Source: Nemertoderma westbladi (taxonomy: Eukaryota > Xenacoelomorpha > Nemertodermatida > Nemertodermatidae). From it: 44,165 nt of DNA. Within the stretch, counting starts at the first letter, position 1; each line of letters opens with the position of its first letter. The translations under genes and the position numbers were made by a program. The notes under the pieces were generated by a model. The model was given only the letters and a program-made list of their open reading frames with translations. It had not been told where the DNA came from and made no database searches. The stretch covers positions 1 through 44,165 of the forward strand of contig JAUCBJ010002593.1 of the NCBI GenBank assembly GCA_032718475.1, in the 5' to 3' direction. Positions 21,801-30,267 of this stretch are shown here, piece by piece.

Positions 21801-23883
21801 GCTTGTCTTCCACCGAGGTCCCGACCCCGGTTTCTTTCAATCCCTCGAAATCCTGTCTGAGCAGTCTTTTAAGCTGCTCCTCTGCTCCCTCGTCACCCAT
21901 TTCCTGCATTGTTCCCGCGAACATGCATCCTGATGTCTCCGACATCCTAAATGGTATCTTACTCTTGATTGGACCACTCAGCGTCCACCCGAATGGTGTT
22001 AATATGGCCACCGGGTCACTCTGCTTGTCTTCGCCGAAGACCGTTTGCATTCTTTCGTGGGCTGTTGGGCAGTCCATACCTACTATGATGGATACCTTCC
22101 TAACGTCCACGTCTGGGATTGAGAAGTCAATGTTGTCCAGGAATTTATACTGCTCGACCTCGATGTTGGTTGGCCGCCTGGCATTGATATTAATTGACTC
22201 TATCACTTGAATGGGGTCGATGGTTGCCCCATAGTCGCATCCTGGTGCCACTGCTGCAATTGCGCACCATCCTATTCTCATCTCCAGGATCTCATCTTTG
22301 CTAGAGATGGTTGTTACCGCCATCCTGCTTGGCCTCGTTCTCAATCCTATCTCCTCGGCCACCCATTCCTCGACTAAAGTGAAGGCAGCTCCACTATCAA
22401 CCAGCATTAGTGTTGTTACTGATCGATTGCCTTCCCCGATCACTCGTACTGGTACTACTCCAAGTAGCACCGTTCCTCTCTTCTTCGCCCCTACTGTGCT
22501 CGTCGCCATCGTTTGGCCTCTCCTTTGACCAAATTTCATTGGCTTCTCCTTGCACTCCCTTGCTCTATGTCCACTCATTACACATCGCGAGCAGATTTTA
22601 TTGCTGAACGCATAATCTATCTGATCTTGCCTAGGTAGCGCCTGCCAGTACCTGCAGTTCATAGTTTGATGAAGCGCATTTGCGTGTAGCTGACATTTGC
22701 TCTTTGGGTCGTAGCCCTCTTTATACAGTGCATTGCGTATCGCAGTTGCGTTCGTACCAAAGTCCCTACTATTCTTATTGTTTGGGTTTTGCCTATTGGA
22801 CGTACTGGGGTTATGTTTATTCGTGTTATTATTGTTTCCCTGTCCGTTCCATGATGTTGTCTTATCCTCGGCTAGCTGTGGACTTGCAGTCCCCTGCGTC
22901 GCTGCATATGGCAATGATTGCCTGAGTCTCGGTAATGCGTTCGATGTGTTGTGCTCTGGTTTCGGTCTATGGTAGTCTGTCTTCGGTCCCTTTCCCAGGC
23001 TGTCTTCGCTATAGACTGGGTCAGTTATTAGTTCAGCCTCGTAGTTTAAGAAGTTTGACATTTCTTCTAAACCCGGTTCCGCACCCTTCTTATCTCGAGT
23101 GGAGAAGGCGATTTTCCTCCACTTGTTGCGCAGCCAGTTTGGTAGTGCCTGCGCTATCGTGGTGATGTTGTTGGACGCATTGAGCTCGTACGGCGCGTCT
23201 AGCGTCTTCAGCACGATTAGCGCCTTTTCGACTTTGTTAGCGAACGTCTTAATGCTAACGGGATTATCCTGCAGGCCACCCGATGTTATGCCCCTCAGCG
23301 TCTGCCTGATGATCTTGGCCGGGTGCCCGTATTCCCTATCCAGTGCCCGCCATGCTGTCGTGAAGCCGCCCTCTATTCCTTGATATTGCCTCACGATGTC
23401 GTATGCTGGGCCTCCCGTGTACACTTGTAGATACTTTAGGCACTCCGCCTGCGTCAAGTTTTTTGTTAGTATTTCGTTACTATACATGCGCCGAAACTGT
23501 AGATATTCTTCCGGCCTACTCCCATCGAATTTGAATGGTTCCACTGGTGGTAGCTCGATCCTCGTTTTCAACGCATCGATCAACGTGGCCATCCCCATCG
23601 CCTGCGCTTCCAATGGATTCGACGGGTGCTGTATAGTTTCTCCTGTCTGGTGCGGTTCGTCCGTCCTATTTCTCGATCTTCTCTGACTTGGGTATGTCAT
23701 CGGGGGTAGCGGCCCCCTCCATATTTCTGTGTCACACGACCTGTTTTCATCTAAGGGTCTCGTTGTTCTTGCTCCTATCGGGGTATATTGTTGATATTGT
23801 GATGGGGGAATGTCACCCTGTCCCCCCCCCCCACCGGTATGTTTGGTACTGGGGTTGATGTTAATATATTGGGGCCCATGCAC
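18781..23883 (-). CDS. gag-pol: BEL1 gag core-protease-RT-RNase H-integrase
   Basis: 1700 codons, the main polyprotein of the element. Gag core (DUF1759-like, with FKFDGSRPEEYLQF) occupies about residues 105-290. A zinc knuckle CSRCVMSGHRAREC lies at 431-444. The aspartic protease has VDSGAAFTLV with D496. The RT includes RMVVDASAK, the DIEGMFNQV strand and the catalytic YVDD at 919-922. RNase H starts with FSDASLEAYG (D1107). The integrase has an HHCC zinc domain (H1434 region, C1464, C1467) and catalytic D1500, D1563 and E1613. All catalytic residues are intact. The displayed start (MHGPQY) is probably not the true one, because the protein continues upstream in another frame across a G tract at 23822-23832. 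The frame stops early at 18781. Confidence 0.95.
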   Translation of the reverse strand: MHGPQYININPSTKHTGGGGGQGDIPPSQYQQYTPIGARTTRPLDENRSCDTEIWRGPLPPMTYPSQRRSRNRTDEPHQTGETIQHPSNPLEAQAMGMATLIDALKTRIELPPVEPFKFDGSRPEEYLQFRRMYSNEILTKNLTQAECLKYLQVYTGGPAYDIVRQYQGIEGGFTTAWRALDREYGHPAKIIRQTLRGITSGGLQDNPVSIKTFANKVEKALIVLKTLDAPYELNASNNITTIAQALPNWLRNKWRKIAFSTRDKKGAEPGLEEMSNFLNYEAELITDPVYSEDSLGKGPKTDYHRPKPEHNTSNALPRLRQSLPYAATQGTASPQLAEDKTTSWNGQGNNNNTNKHNPSTSNRQNPNNKNSRDFGTNATAIRNALYKEGYDPKSKCQLHANALHQTMNCRYWQALPRQDQIDYAFSNKICSRCVMSGHRARECKEKPMKFGQRRGQTMATSTVGAKKRGTVLLGVVPVRVIGEGNRSVTTLMLVDSGAAFTLVEEWVAEEIGLRTRPSRMAVTTISSKDEILEMRIGWCAIAAVAPGCDYGATIDPIQVIESININARRPTNIEVEQYKFLDNIDFSIPDVDVRKVSIIVGMDCPTAHERMQTVFGEDKQSDPVAILTPFGWTLSGPIKSKIPFRMSETSGCMFAGTMQEMGDEGAEEQLKRLLRQDFEGLKETGVGTSVEDKQALQSMEESMTCDEGRYTIGMVWKLPKIPLPDNRGMVLTRLRKLKQTLKRSPEKNEYIHRTIKKYVEKGWAVELPVDEPNTDRTYYLPLHVALDPKKGKLRMVVDASAKTDGKCLNDYLLEGPNIYNSGIEVLLRFRNGKHAFTCDIEGMFNQVRVTEEDSDSQRFLWYNGEEEPPIIPAYKMIVQNMGAKSSSFTTTMAVRDTVKGKEDRYSSRAVDMIRRGFYVDDGMESGNTVKEILDTGREVRDILKGSGFNLTKFQSSSEQFIKAIEDRKPESTMDNPTTAKGQDMAIKRTESQQKALGIVWDRKTDELKYQLSQEGADIHTKRGYVSYIARIYDPLGLASPLLVTGKQILKRVYKLKDEWDVEVPEEIKRQWSKWTGNLEKMGTYNMPRVYFPDGNMTNLDLHMFSDASLEAYGAALYLVQREGAHKPRLAFSKAKSTPPDSASVPKLELTAARLGVRATAYLVDTIPNIVETHYWTDSMVVLGWLHNERTRYPIFVANRVDEIRASTELERWHYCPTDENPADLLSRGVERHTFLKKEVLWQHGPQFLSDREAWPPMRKVDPDSEVVSEGEEGDSEGEEIYSQMVREIRDVQPGKELCDNPTDKLLSYSSSWYKTKKLVAYWRAFGNFLAGVGKDKKIRTTIDLEGAAKAVIRYEQRKNYGDEVERVGNQQHLRRDSELITLSPQLNDDGILVMNSRVGYNNSILVPPKPIIIPTGSPIVHQIIWDSHKSILHGGTNRTLTEIRRTYWVKQLRKKVKAVVGQCQTCRRAKKERAVQEMAPLPASRVRQHDPPFTHCGVDMFGPIKIKVMRHTEKCYGIIFVCNNTRAVGIELAQDATASAFINALERFRDRKGGTIAVIYSDNGTNFVGAESEMAEALDILEGEEVRAAMRRRQVKWERRTPYAPYTLGCVERLVGSSKRLMTKLMNTHMVTEDVLRTVLAKCKGIINSRPLYPENDDPESLDVLTPSHFLMERPATIDMRGVDPDDIHSAKVGKSLKQ

Positions 23884-24691
23884 CTATCCGCAATAATTCC
23901 CCCCTCCCCTGGGTATATGTTATGTCCCTGCATGCTGTAGTCGTACTGTTGTACTGGTACCGGTATAGGCCTATCAGCTTCTGGCCTACCCGCCGGTATG
24001 TATTCCGCGACTTCCGGGTTTAATCCCGTTGTCCACGCTATCCTATCGCCTACATTGCCTCTCTCAGTATGGCCTATGGTATGTGCAGTAAGGCCTACAG
24101 TATGTCCTACAGTCTGCATGTGTTGTTCGGGATCGAAGTTTATTCTTCTCGAATAATCCTCCCCGCGGCTACCGTATTCTCGATCGGTAGGTATATCCCG
24201 TCGGAAAGTTTCTCTTCGACCCCCCTCTCTACTGTTCTCATCTTTGTACCGGTACATCGCGTACCCCTCTCTCGGCGCGTAGTGCGCCTCGCCGGGTCGC
24301 ATCTCTCCGGGGCGACGGCAATCTCCCGGAGTCCGACCCCACTGACTCCCCGTTCTCATCTCGACTACAGACGGCTCGCTATCCGTCCTCGCTCTTCTAT
24401 CGTTCGCGGCGATACTTCTACTACTGTCTTCCTTTCTTCTCCTATCAGTGGAATATTCCCGCTCGTGAGATCTCTCGTCGACCTCCCGGTTAAACCCCAC
24501 TGTTCTTCTTCCTTCCTCTGATCGGGCTCGACGCTTCGTCCGCCCTCTCGCGACGTCAACCCGTCTCTCTCTGCTCGGTCGCACGCCGCTGGGGATATCC
24601 GCAATCCCCCTATTACTTTCCGTCGCCGGTTGTTGCGGTTTACCTATTTCGGCCCGCGCATTGTCCGCTGACGGCTGTGGGACACTCTCTG
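23775..24691 (-). CDS. BEL1 gag extension, segment 3 (Arg-rich and Gly-Pro-rich)
   Basis: This open frame runs from the G tract at 24692-24705 to 23775 and overlaps the start of the main polyprotein frame. The part upstream of the first start-like codon at 24584 is also open. It encodes a very basic, arginine-rich region (REGGRRETFRRD, RRRKEDSSRS), then short repeats around GHTVGLTAHTIGHTERGN, then a Pro/Tyr-rich stretch. No domain is recognised. Basic disordered gag segments often bind RNA, which is inference here. The switch to the next frame lies at the C11 tract at 23822-23832, which encodes glycines in both frames. Confidence 0.7.
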
Positions 24692-25513
24692 CCCCCCCCC
24701 CCCCCTCTCGCCGCTAACTCTCTGTTGTGGGGCCCTCGTAGCCCCCCCCCCCCCCCCCCCACTCGCCGCTAACTTTCCGTTGTGGGGCCCTTGTAGCCCC
24801 CCCCCCCACTCGCTACATTTTACTTCGCTACCTCTCACCCCGCTACTATATACCTCTCTAGTCGACACATCAACCCTACCGCGGTCGGGTCTATTCACCC
24901 CCGCTTCTCCTCCTGCTATTGCGTGGCCTTCCAGGCCCTCTACTCCCTGCCTACCAACTACGTGGCCTACCAGGCCCTCTGCCCCCTGCCTACCAACTAC
25001 ATGGCCTACCAGGCCCTCTGCTCCCTGCCTACCAACTACGTGGCCTACCAGGCCCTCATCTGCCTGGCTATACACGTCCGACGTGTTTACGTTAATAGCA
25101 CCCATATTGGAAACAGAATTGATTTGCTCGCTTGGAACGAAACCATTTGTATTATTCTGCGCGACTACGCTATCTGAGTTATTTTGTAAATTCGGGCTTG
25201 GATCATTATTTAAATTATTTGGATTATTTTGCGTAATCGCGTTATTTAAATTATTTTGTAGGTTCGAATTTGGGTTATTATTTTGATTATTTGAATTATT
25301 TTGCGTAATTACATTAATATTAGAATTATTTCCTACATTAATATTAGGATTGTTCTGATTTAAATTTAAATTACTACCACTAGGCAAAGTATTTCCTGCA
25401 ATAAAGGTTTGATTAGAGTTGTCCCATACGGTACTATCAACATTAACAACGTCTACTGTATCATTATTGTCGTTACCCCCCCCCCCCCCCCCCCCCCCCG
25501 CCCGTACGGTCAC
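24644..25513 (-). CDS. BEL1 gag extension, segment 2 (Asn-rich, then 13-residue repeats)
   Basis: 289 codons. It opens with glycines encoded by the 24-base G tract (25476-25499), then a prion-like asparagine-rich stretch (about residues 50-125, with QNN, NLQNN and NVG repeats). After that come four copies of a 13-residue unit EGLVGHVVGRQGA (39-bp tandem repeat at about 24920-25060), and finally Gly-rich segments over the G tracts at 24797-24807, 24742-24760 and 24692-24705. The start is not a real initiator, because the upstream frame enters through the G tract. There is no enzymatic domain. Such low-complexity regions can drive assembly or condensation, but that is inference. Confidence 0.7.
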   Translation of the reverse strand: MTVRAGGGGGGGGNDNNDTVDVVNVDSTVWDNSNQTFIAGNTLPSGSNLNLNQNNPNINVGNNSNINVITQNNSNNQNNNPNSNLQNNLNNAITQNNPNNLNNDPSPNLQNNSDSVVAQNNTNGFVPSEQINSVSNMGAINVNTSDVYSQADEGLVGHVVGRQGAEGLVGHVVGRQGAEGLVGHVVGRQGVEGLEGHAIAGGEAGVNRPDRGRVDVSTREVYSSGVRGSEVKCSEWGGGLQGPHNGKLAASGGGGGGATRAPQQRVSGERGGGGQRVSHSRQRTMRGPK

Positions 25514-26999
25514 ACCAGTTTTGGGTCTGTCGCGCGGTCCCTGTCAGTGGGGTATTAATAAATGTATCTACGGCCCCCGGCTCCCCAAAAATACTCGAGC
25601 CGGCCCCGCTTTCAGACGGCGACGCTCGCACCAGTTGCAGCTCGTGCGCCCGTCTAATCTTATGTTCCGCAAGCTCACTCTGGCGTCTCTTTAATTCCTT
25701 GTGCTCTCGTTCAGCCTCTGCCATTCTCCTCTCACACTCCTGGGTGTCCCGGGCGGCCGACTCTGCTACACTCCTAACGCTCTCCCTTCGTCTCACCTTG
25801 CGCTCCTTGCGTTCCTTTTCCCTTCTCGCCTCATGTTCCTTGCGTTCCACCTCACGCTCTTTGCGTTCCCTGTCCTCCCTTGCCTCACGCTCCCTACACT
25901 CCTTTTCCTCTATTTCCTCACACTCCCTAAGGCTTCTCAAAGCCCTTTCGGCCCTCTCTCCGGTTTCTCTAATCAATGCCGCTTCCCTCTCTAACCGCAC
26001 TCTCCCCTCCTCTAACCGTTCCTCCATTTCCCTCTGACCTTGTTCTACCATGTTGAGACGGTATGCGGCACCTATCTCTCTCACCACTCTTTCTTTCGCG
26101 GAGGATGTAGCAGACTTATCGGTTACGACGGACCCCCTCCGCCTTCCCGACCTACTAACTTTCCCCCGCTTCCCGGAACTTTCTCCGACCGACGAGGCCG
26201 AATCCTCGGGGTTAACCTCGGATTCGCCCCCCTCGGGTCCCCTCCAACCCACTAATTTTACTCCCCGGGCATCGACCAAGTATGGCCCTATGTACACTGG
26301 CGCTACGCTAGGTTCCATACTCCCACACTCCCATAGTTCAAACAGTTCGCCGGCAACCCCTTTTGCTCTCCCCTCGGCTAGTTCTCTCTGCCCAAAACGT
26401 ATTAGGTAATTAAAGTGTCTATCTGACTCACCTAGTCGCTTTCTCAGTCTCACCTCGTCTACCTTCGCCCCTTCCTTCTTGGTGTCCTTTATTAGCTTCC
26501 GGGTCGCGTTGTAGGCCCGTCGAAGTCGCTCTGAAACCCCGACGTCCTCGTCGCCGACCTCTCCTCCGTCCCTCCGGGTTCGACGTCGTACCGGCGGCTC
26601 CACCGTCGCCGTTTCGGCGGGCCGCTCGTCGCCCCCGGCCTGTGGCTGGCCGGCGACATCGGCACCGATATCTCGTTCATCTCTCTGCGTCTGGGGCCGC
26701 ACCGTCGGCCCCACCGTCGCCGTTTCGGCGGGCCGCTCGTCGCCCTCGGCCTGTGGCTGGCCGGCGACACCGGTGCGTCGACCCCCGTCCCGTGTCGACT
26801 CGTCTCCGTCTCCCTCCGTCCCGCTCTCTCTTTCTCTCGGTTCGACCTCGGGTACCAGGCCCCCCTCGTCCTGAACTGCCGGATGACCCGTTACCGATGG
26901 GTCCGGCGTTGTGGGCCTGTATCGACTGGTTGCGGCCTCGCGGATCGTTAGGTCTTCGTCCGGGGTCCGCGTCGGTGTCGTGTCACCTGACTGACTCAT
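25473..26999 (-). CDS. BEL1 gag extension, segment 1 (N terminus with coiled coil)
   Basis: 508 codons from an ATG 83 bp inside the 5' LTR, so this is the likely start of the element's protein. Residues 1-150 are disordered and acidic/Pro-rich and include a tandem duplication of about 37 residues, QPQAEGDERPAETATV and its repeat (about 78-151, a 111-bp duplication). Residues about 305-470 form a very strong charged coiled coil of E/R/K heptads (for example REREAREDRERKEREVERK). The frame ends in glycines at the G24 tract. No known catalytic domain is present. Coiled coils in gag support multimerisation. The conserved gag core lies some 1,100 codons further on, which is unusual. Confidence 0.8.
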   Translation of the reverse strand: MSQSGDTTPTRTPDEDLTIREAATSRYRPTTPDPSVTGHPAVQDEGGLVPEVEPRERESGTEGDGDESTRDGGRRTGVAGQPQAEGDERPAETATVGPTVRPQTQRDERDIGADVAGQPQAGGDERPAETATVEPPVRRRTRRDGGEVGDEDVGVSERLRRAYNATRKLIKDTKKEGAKVDEVRLRKRLGESDRHFNYLIRFGQRELAEGRAKGVAGELFELWECGSMEPSVAPVYIGPYLVDARGVKLVGWRGPEGGESEVNPEDSASSVGESSGKRGKVSRSGRRRGSVVTDKSATSSAKERVVREIGAAYRLNMVEQGQREMEERLEEGRVRLEREAALIRETGERAERALRSLRECEEIEEKECREREAREDRERKEREVERKEHEARREKERKERKVRRRESVRSVAESAARDTQECERRMAEAEREHKELKRRQSELAEHKIRRAHELQLVRASPSESGAGSSIFGEPGAVDTFINTPLTGTARQTQNWCDRTGGGGGGGGG

Positions 27000-27082
27000 C
27001 CTCTTCTGCAGATTTCGGTGGCTAGTGGTTGAGTTTATCTAGGGCGGCAGCTGGTTTGGTTACTGCCGAAGGGTTTAGTTAC
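27000..27082 (-). other. BEL1 5' leader and primer-binding-site region
   Basis: 83 bp between the 5' LTR and the gag ATG. On the minus strand it begins GTAACTAAACCCTTCGGCAG right after the LTR. A tRNA primer-binding site should be here, but I cannot match it to a particular tRNA. Confidence 0.5.
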
Positions 27083-27631
27083 TGTGACGGGATCCAAGAG
27101 GGATCCCAGTTTATCCGGTTTTAGTTCACGCGTCCCCGCCGTGTATAAAGAGTGAAATGAGTTCTGATGTTGTTTGTCGTATATAATATAATATGTGGAT
27201 ATAGATATAGATATAGTATGAGATAATATTGTCGTATACGGAAGGCGGGATACGGTAACTAAAGTCCCGGTCCTTCCTTATCTAAAACTATGTAATAACC
27301 TAACTAGCACCGGTATTGCACTGAGATAACTGAATTGGTATTATTACTGCCAAGTGGCTATATTGCACGGTTGGCCTTGTTACTCTACCTAACCGATGCC
27401 TTTCCCCCCCTCTGATTGGTTGATACCCTTGTTGGCGCCCTTTGGAGTGTTCCCGTTCACTCCACCTATTCTCTCTGGGTTAGGGGTTTGGCCCCTGACC
27501 CTCTATTGTGTGCTTCCTTCCCACTCTTATTGGGATGGCACGAGTTGGTTAATTGCCCAATCTCGTGGCTCCCAATATTGCTTATCGGCTTATAACTTTA
27601 TGGGGTGTTAGCGGGATTGAATAAGCTAACA
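27083..27631 (-). repeat. BEL1 5' LTR
   Basis: 549 bp, near-identical to 14652-15202 and with the same TG...CA ends on the minus strand. It should contain the element's promoter. An AATAAG lies near its right end on the plus strand, but no promoter motif is clear. Confidence 0.95.
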
Positions 27632-27636
27632 AGTTA
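27632..27636. repeat. Target-site duplication AGTTA (right)
   Basis: Repeats the AGTTA found before the left LTR, so the two LTRs belong to one insertion event. Confidence 0.9.
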
Positions 27637-28310
27637 AATACTTATTTCTCTTGGAATAAATTTTTCCATAACTGCTGGTAATTTTTACAATTATTATTAT
27701 ACATTTTTATTAATCGGAAATAACTGTATAATAATATATATTGTATTTTTAATGTAGTATGTAATTTTACTTATTTGTGCTGATATTCTCTAGTTGATTT
27801 ATAATGACTTAAATAATATTCCTGAATAAAAAAATAAAATTAATGGACACCACAATATTTAACAGAGTAATATATAAGATTATAACAAAAAATAAACAGT
27901 TAAACGTAAAGTTAAACACTTAAATTTGGTAACCATAGGATTAGCCAAAAGTTAATTTTTCATTTTCTAAACTTATTTTCATTAACTGTTGTAAATTGGA
28001 CTCAATATTATAAATTACATGTATAGGGGGTTTAGGTATATGTGTAGGTGTATATGTGGGGTTTAGGTTATTACTTTGTGTATTTTTTGACTATGAAGTA
28101 TAAATTGTTATACAGTAGGATTATATAGGCATCCCAAGTGCTGATTGAATGACATAATAATTATTGTCTATTAATTATTGGAATTCAAAATAAGATAAGA
28201 ACAATCACGGTTTCCGGTCCAATAATATTTACAAGATACAGTACTTCTTCCCAATTCGCTAGAGGTTTGTAGTTTGTGCCTAATCATTTATAAATATTGT
28301 GTTCCAACAG
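27637..28310. other. Intron sequence right of BEL1
   Basis: Very AT-rich, with no gene seen. It ends with TATTGTGTTCCAACAG, the acceptor of the mini-exon. Confidence 0.6.
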
Positions 28311-28349
28311 GTACCACCACCACAACAAGTTCAACACTGCAAACAACAG
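28311..28349 (+). CDS. Host gene mini-exon: Thr-rich linker
   Basis: This 39-nt exon lies between acceptor TTCCAACAG and donor CAG|GTTGGT. Read in phase 1, its first two bases complete the last cysteine codon of the TSP1 exon. The rest encodes TTTTTSSTLQTT, a short O-glycosylation-prone linker, and its last base G completes GAA with the terminal exon. A length of a multiple of three and agreement in phase and composition on both sides support it despite its size. It is too short to prove without transcripts. Confidence 0.65.
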
Positions 28350-28792
28350 GTTGGTATTAAAAACATTGTCCTGTGCTTCATTTGATACCCCAACAATAAT
28401 TATCAATAGATAAGATTATAACAAAACTACCTCTCTAGAATTTAGGAAGTTCTTGTATGAAATAGAACCCTCAAAGTCTTTTAGTAGAGTAACACTTACT
28501 GTGAACCTCTGTCTGAACAAGGGAATCAATTATTATACATAATAGCAAGCAGCATTATGACATACTTCTCACAAGTATGCCCATTAATTAATTAATTTAT
28601 AACTGGAAAAACAGCTATAGATGGTCACTGCGGCTTGAACTGAAAGATCGAACACATTTCTTCAAAATGATATAAACACCAGCTGGTGCCTATGAAAAAT
28701 GGAAATGGATGGCCTAGTAATACTATTCTTTAGAGGAAGGGCAAAGGAAGCTAAGTTGAGCCAATAAATGCCAAGTTTAATCACTCACTCTT
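28350..28792. other. Intron sequence
   Basis: AT-rich intron with no gene or recognised repeat. Confidence 0.55.
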
Positions 28793-28942
28793 TCAACCCA
28801 GACTGTAAGAACATTAACTGCGTTAGTTTGTAATCTATGACCCCCTTAGCTGAATAGCGCTCCCCAATGCATCCTATGGAAAGATCTACAAGGTTACTCA
28901 CTCTGCTATGTTATGTAGCGGGCCATGTTAATGAATTTTAAT
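28793..28942 (+). repeat. 150-bp direct repeat, copy 1 (Penelope-associated)
   Basis: Starts TCAACCCAGACTGTAAGAAC and ends AATGAATTTTAAT. It is about 95% identical to 30118-30267, which runs straight into the Penelope-like RT. The pair could be the terminal repeats that Penelope-like elements form by partial tandem copying. Confidence 0.85.
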
Positions 28943-29207
28943 TACAGTGTGCTGCAGTCCACTTTGGGTAATTAATATCTGATAATATATTAACTGTGAT
29001 TTTGGTAAGCAAAGTTGTTCAATGGAGAGGCACCCAACTACTGGATGTACATACAGGGTGCGGTTTCTCTATGGGATGCGCTGTAGTTGGCGTGGTGTCC
29101 CGCACGGTCCGCGATTGGTTGATAGGTCTCTCGTCAGGGTCTGTCAATGAGTGCGTCACGTCGGAAATATTCGACCTTATCCGGAGGATCAACTCTTTAA
29201 TTAATTA
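28943..29207. other. Unassigned sequence between direct repeat copy 1 and repeat X
   Basis: It has an open plus frame at 28996-29208 with no recognisable domain. Given its position it may be part of the Penelope-like element. Confidence 0.4.
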
Positions 29208-30118
29208 GGCGCTGTAATTAACGCTGAAAGATAGATAATTTAACGCTCTATAAGACTGTTTAAATACGTTTCCCAGACGTTGAGTAGTTTTCGAGCTAGA
29301 CGATTTCCAGCGCAGCGAGTTTGAAACCTCGAAATTTTAATATAGGCCCTCATTTTTTAAATATCGTTTACGCAGCAAAACCAATAGAATATTAGGATTC
29401 CCTGTATCAATATTAACCGTATAAAATGTACCTTAACCTTCTAGAGTCATAAAATAAAAAAGTTATTAGTTTTAAACTATTTTTCAGTTTCTGGCCCTTT
29501 TTGGACCCTTTTGCCGACATATTTTTTTGTACCCCCATTCGATAGGAACGTAGCCCCTGTGGTCTTTTACGCGATCCGAAAAAGAATTGACAGATTACTA
29601 CTCCCGTTGTCGAATTAAAAATTTCGGAAATATGAATTATATAAAAAATATGGAAAAACGGACAAAGTTACGGCCCCTTTTTCCAACCGTAATATCAATA
29701 AATATTCGATACGAAGGTAGTACCACTCTTCCCCTTTCCAACCGCGTTACTTTCGTCCCCGTACGATTAATGGATCGGGCTGAATGGTCTGCAGATCGTG
29801 TGTCAGGGTTCCTATGCTGATTAAACTTGTCCACATGGGTGTAAACCAAAGTGGATAGTTCTTCTGTGTTGACAGGAACTTTTGGAACCTTAAGCCGATA
29901 TAAGTCTTCCCATGGCATTTCATTAAATCTAAAAAGCGTATGGAGGTCCGGTTGAGCACTCCGCTCAACCGGACCTCCATACTCGTGTTATCATATTTAG
30001 GCCTTTTTCAGTCACTCATAGGAAAGTACAACGTTATTCCCGTGCTCTGCCAGAAATGGCAACCATGCCTCAAAGAATAACTATATTCAGTGTTGTAGAA
30101 ACCACTGATACCCCGTAT
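29208..30118. repeat. 0.9-kb interspersed repeat X, copy 2
   Basis: About 95% identical to 10710-11610 with the same ends. It differs by small deletions around 29703 and by an inverted duplication at 29938-29982. It is followed without a gap by the second 150-bp direct repeat and the Penelope-like RT. Confidence 0.85.
29938..29982. repeat. Perfect palindrome, 19-bp arms, 7-bp loop
   Basis: GTATGGAGGTCCGGTTGAG is followed by CACTCCG and then its exact reverse complement. Repeat X copy 1 has the left arm at about 11452-11470 followed by CGGAGTG and no right arm. The right arm is therefore a snap-back duplication specific to this copy. Confidence 0.95.
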
Positions 30119-30267
30119 CAACCCAGACTGTAAGAACATTAACTGCGTTATTTTGTAACCTATGACCCCCTTAGCTGAATAGCTCTCCCCAATGCATCAT
30201 ATGGAAAGATCTACAAGGTTACTCACTCTGCTATGTTATGTAGGGGGCCATGTTAATGAATTTTAAT
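30118..30267 (+). repeat. 150-bp direct repeat, copy 2
   Basis: Second copy of 28793-28942. Its last bases, AATGAATTTTAATGAAC, run into the open frame of the Penelope-like RT. Confidence 0.85.

Larger units (their letters stand above)
14652..27631 (-). mobile_element. Complete BEL/Pao LTR retrotransposon with extra ORFs (BEL1)
   Basis: A 12,980-bp element bounded by near-identical LTRs and a 5-bp target duplication. In minus-strand order it has: 5' LTR, short leader, an unusually long low-complexity gag extension, gag core with zinc knuckle, aspartic protease, RT, RNase H, integrase with C-terminal domain, a minisatellite, two extra ORFs, a polypurine tract and the 3' LTR. Many BEL/Pao elements are roughly half this length, so the size comes from the gag extension and the pol-to-LTR region. 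The LTRs differ by one 2-bp indel and about two substitutions, so the insertion is recent. It lies antisense in the intron between the TSP1 exon and the Thr-rich mini-exon. The reading frame is interrupted at three poly(G) tracts and once near the end of pol, so activity of this copy is uncertain. Confidence 0.95.

Noticed and set aside
28793-30267. Hammerhead ribozyme in the Penelope-associated repeats
   Set aside because: I looked for CTGANGA followed by GAAA on both strands of the 150-bp repeats and repeat X and found no convincing core.
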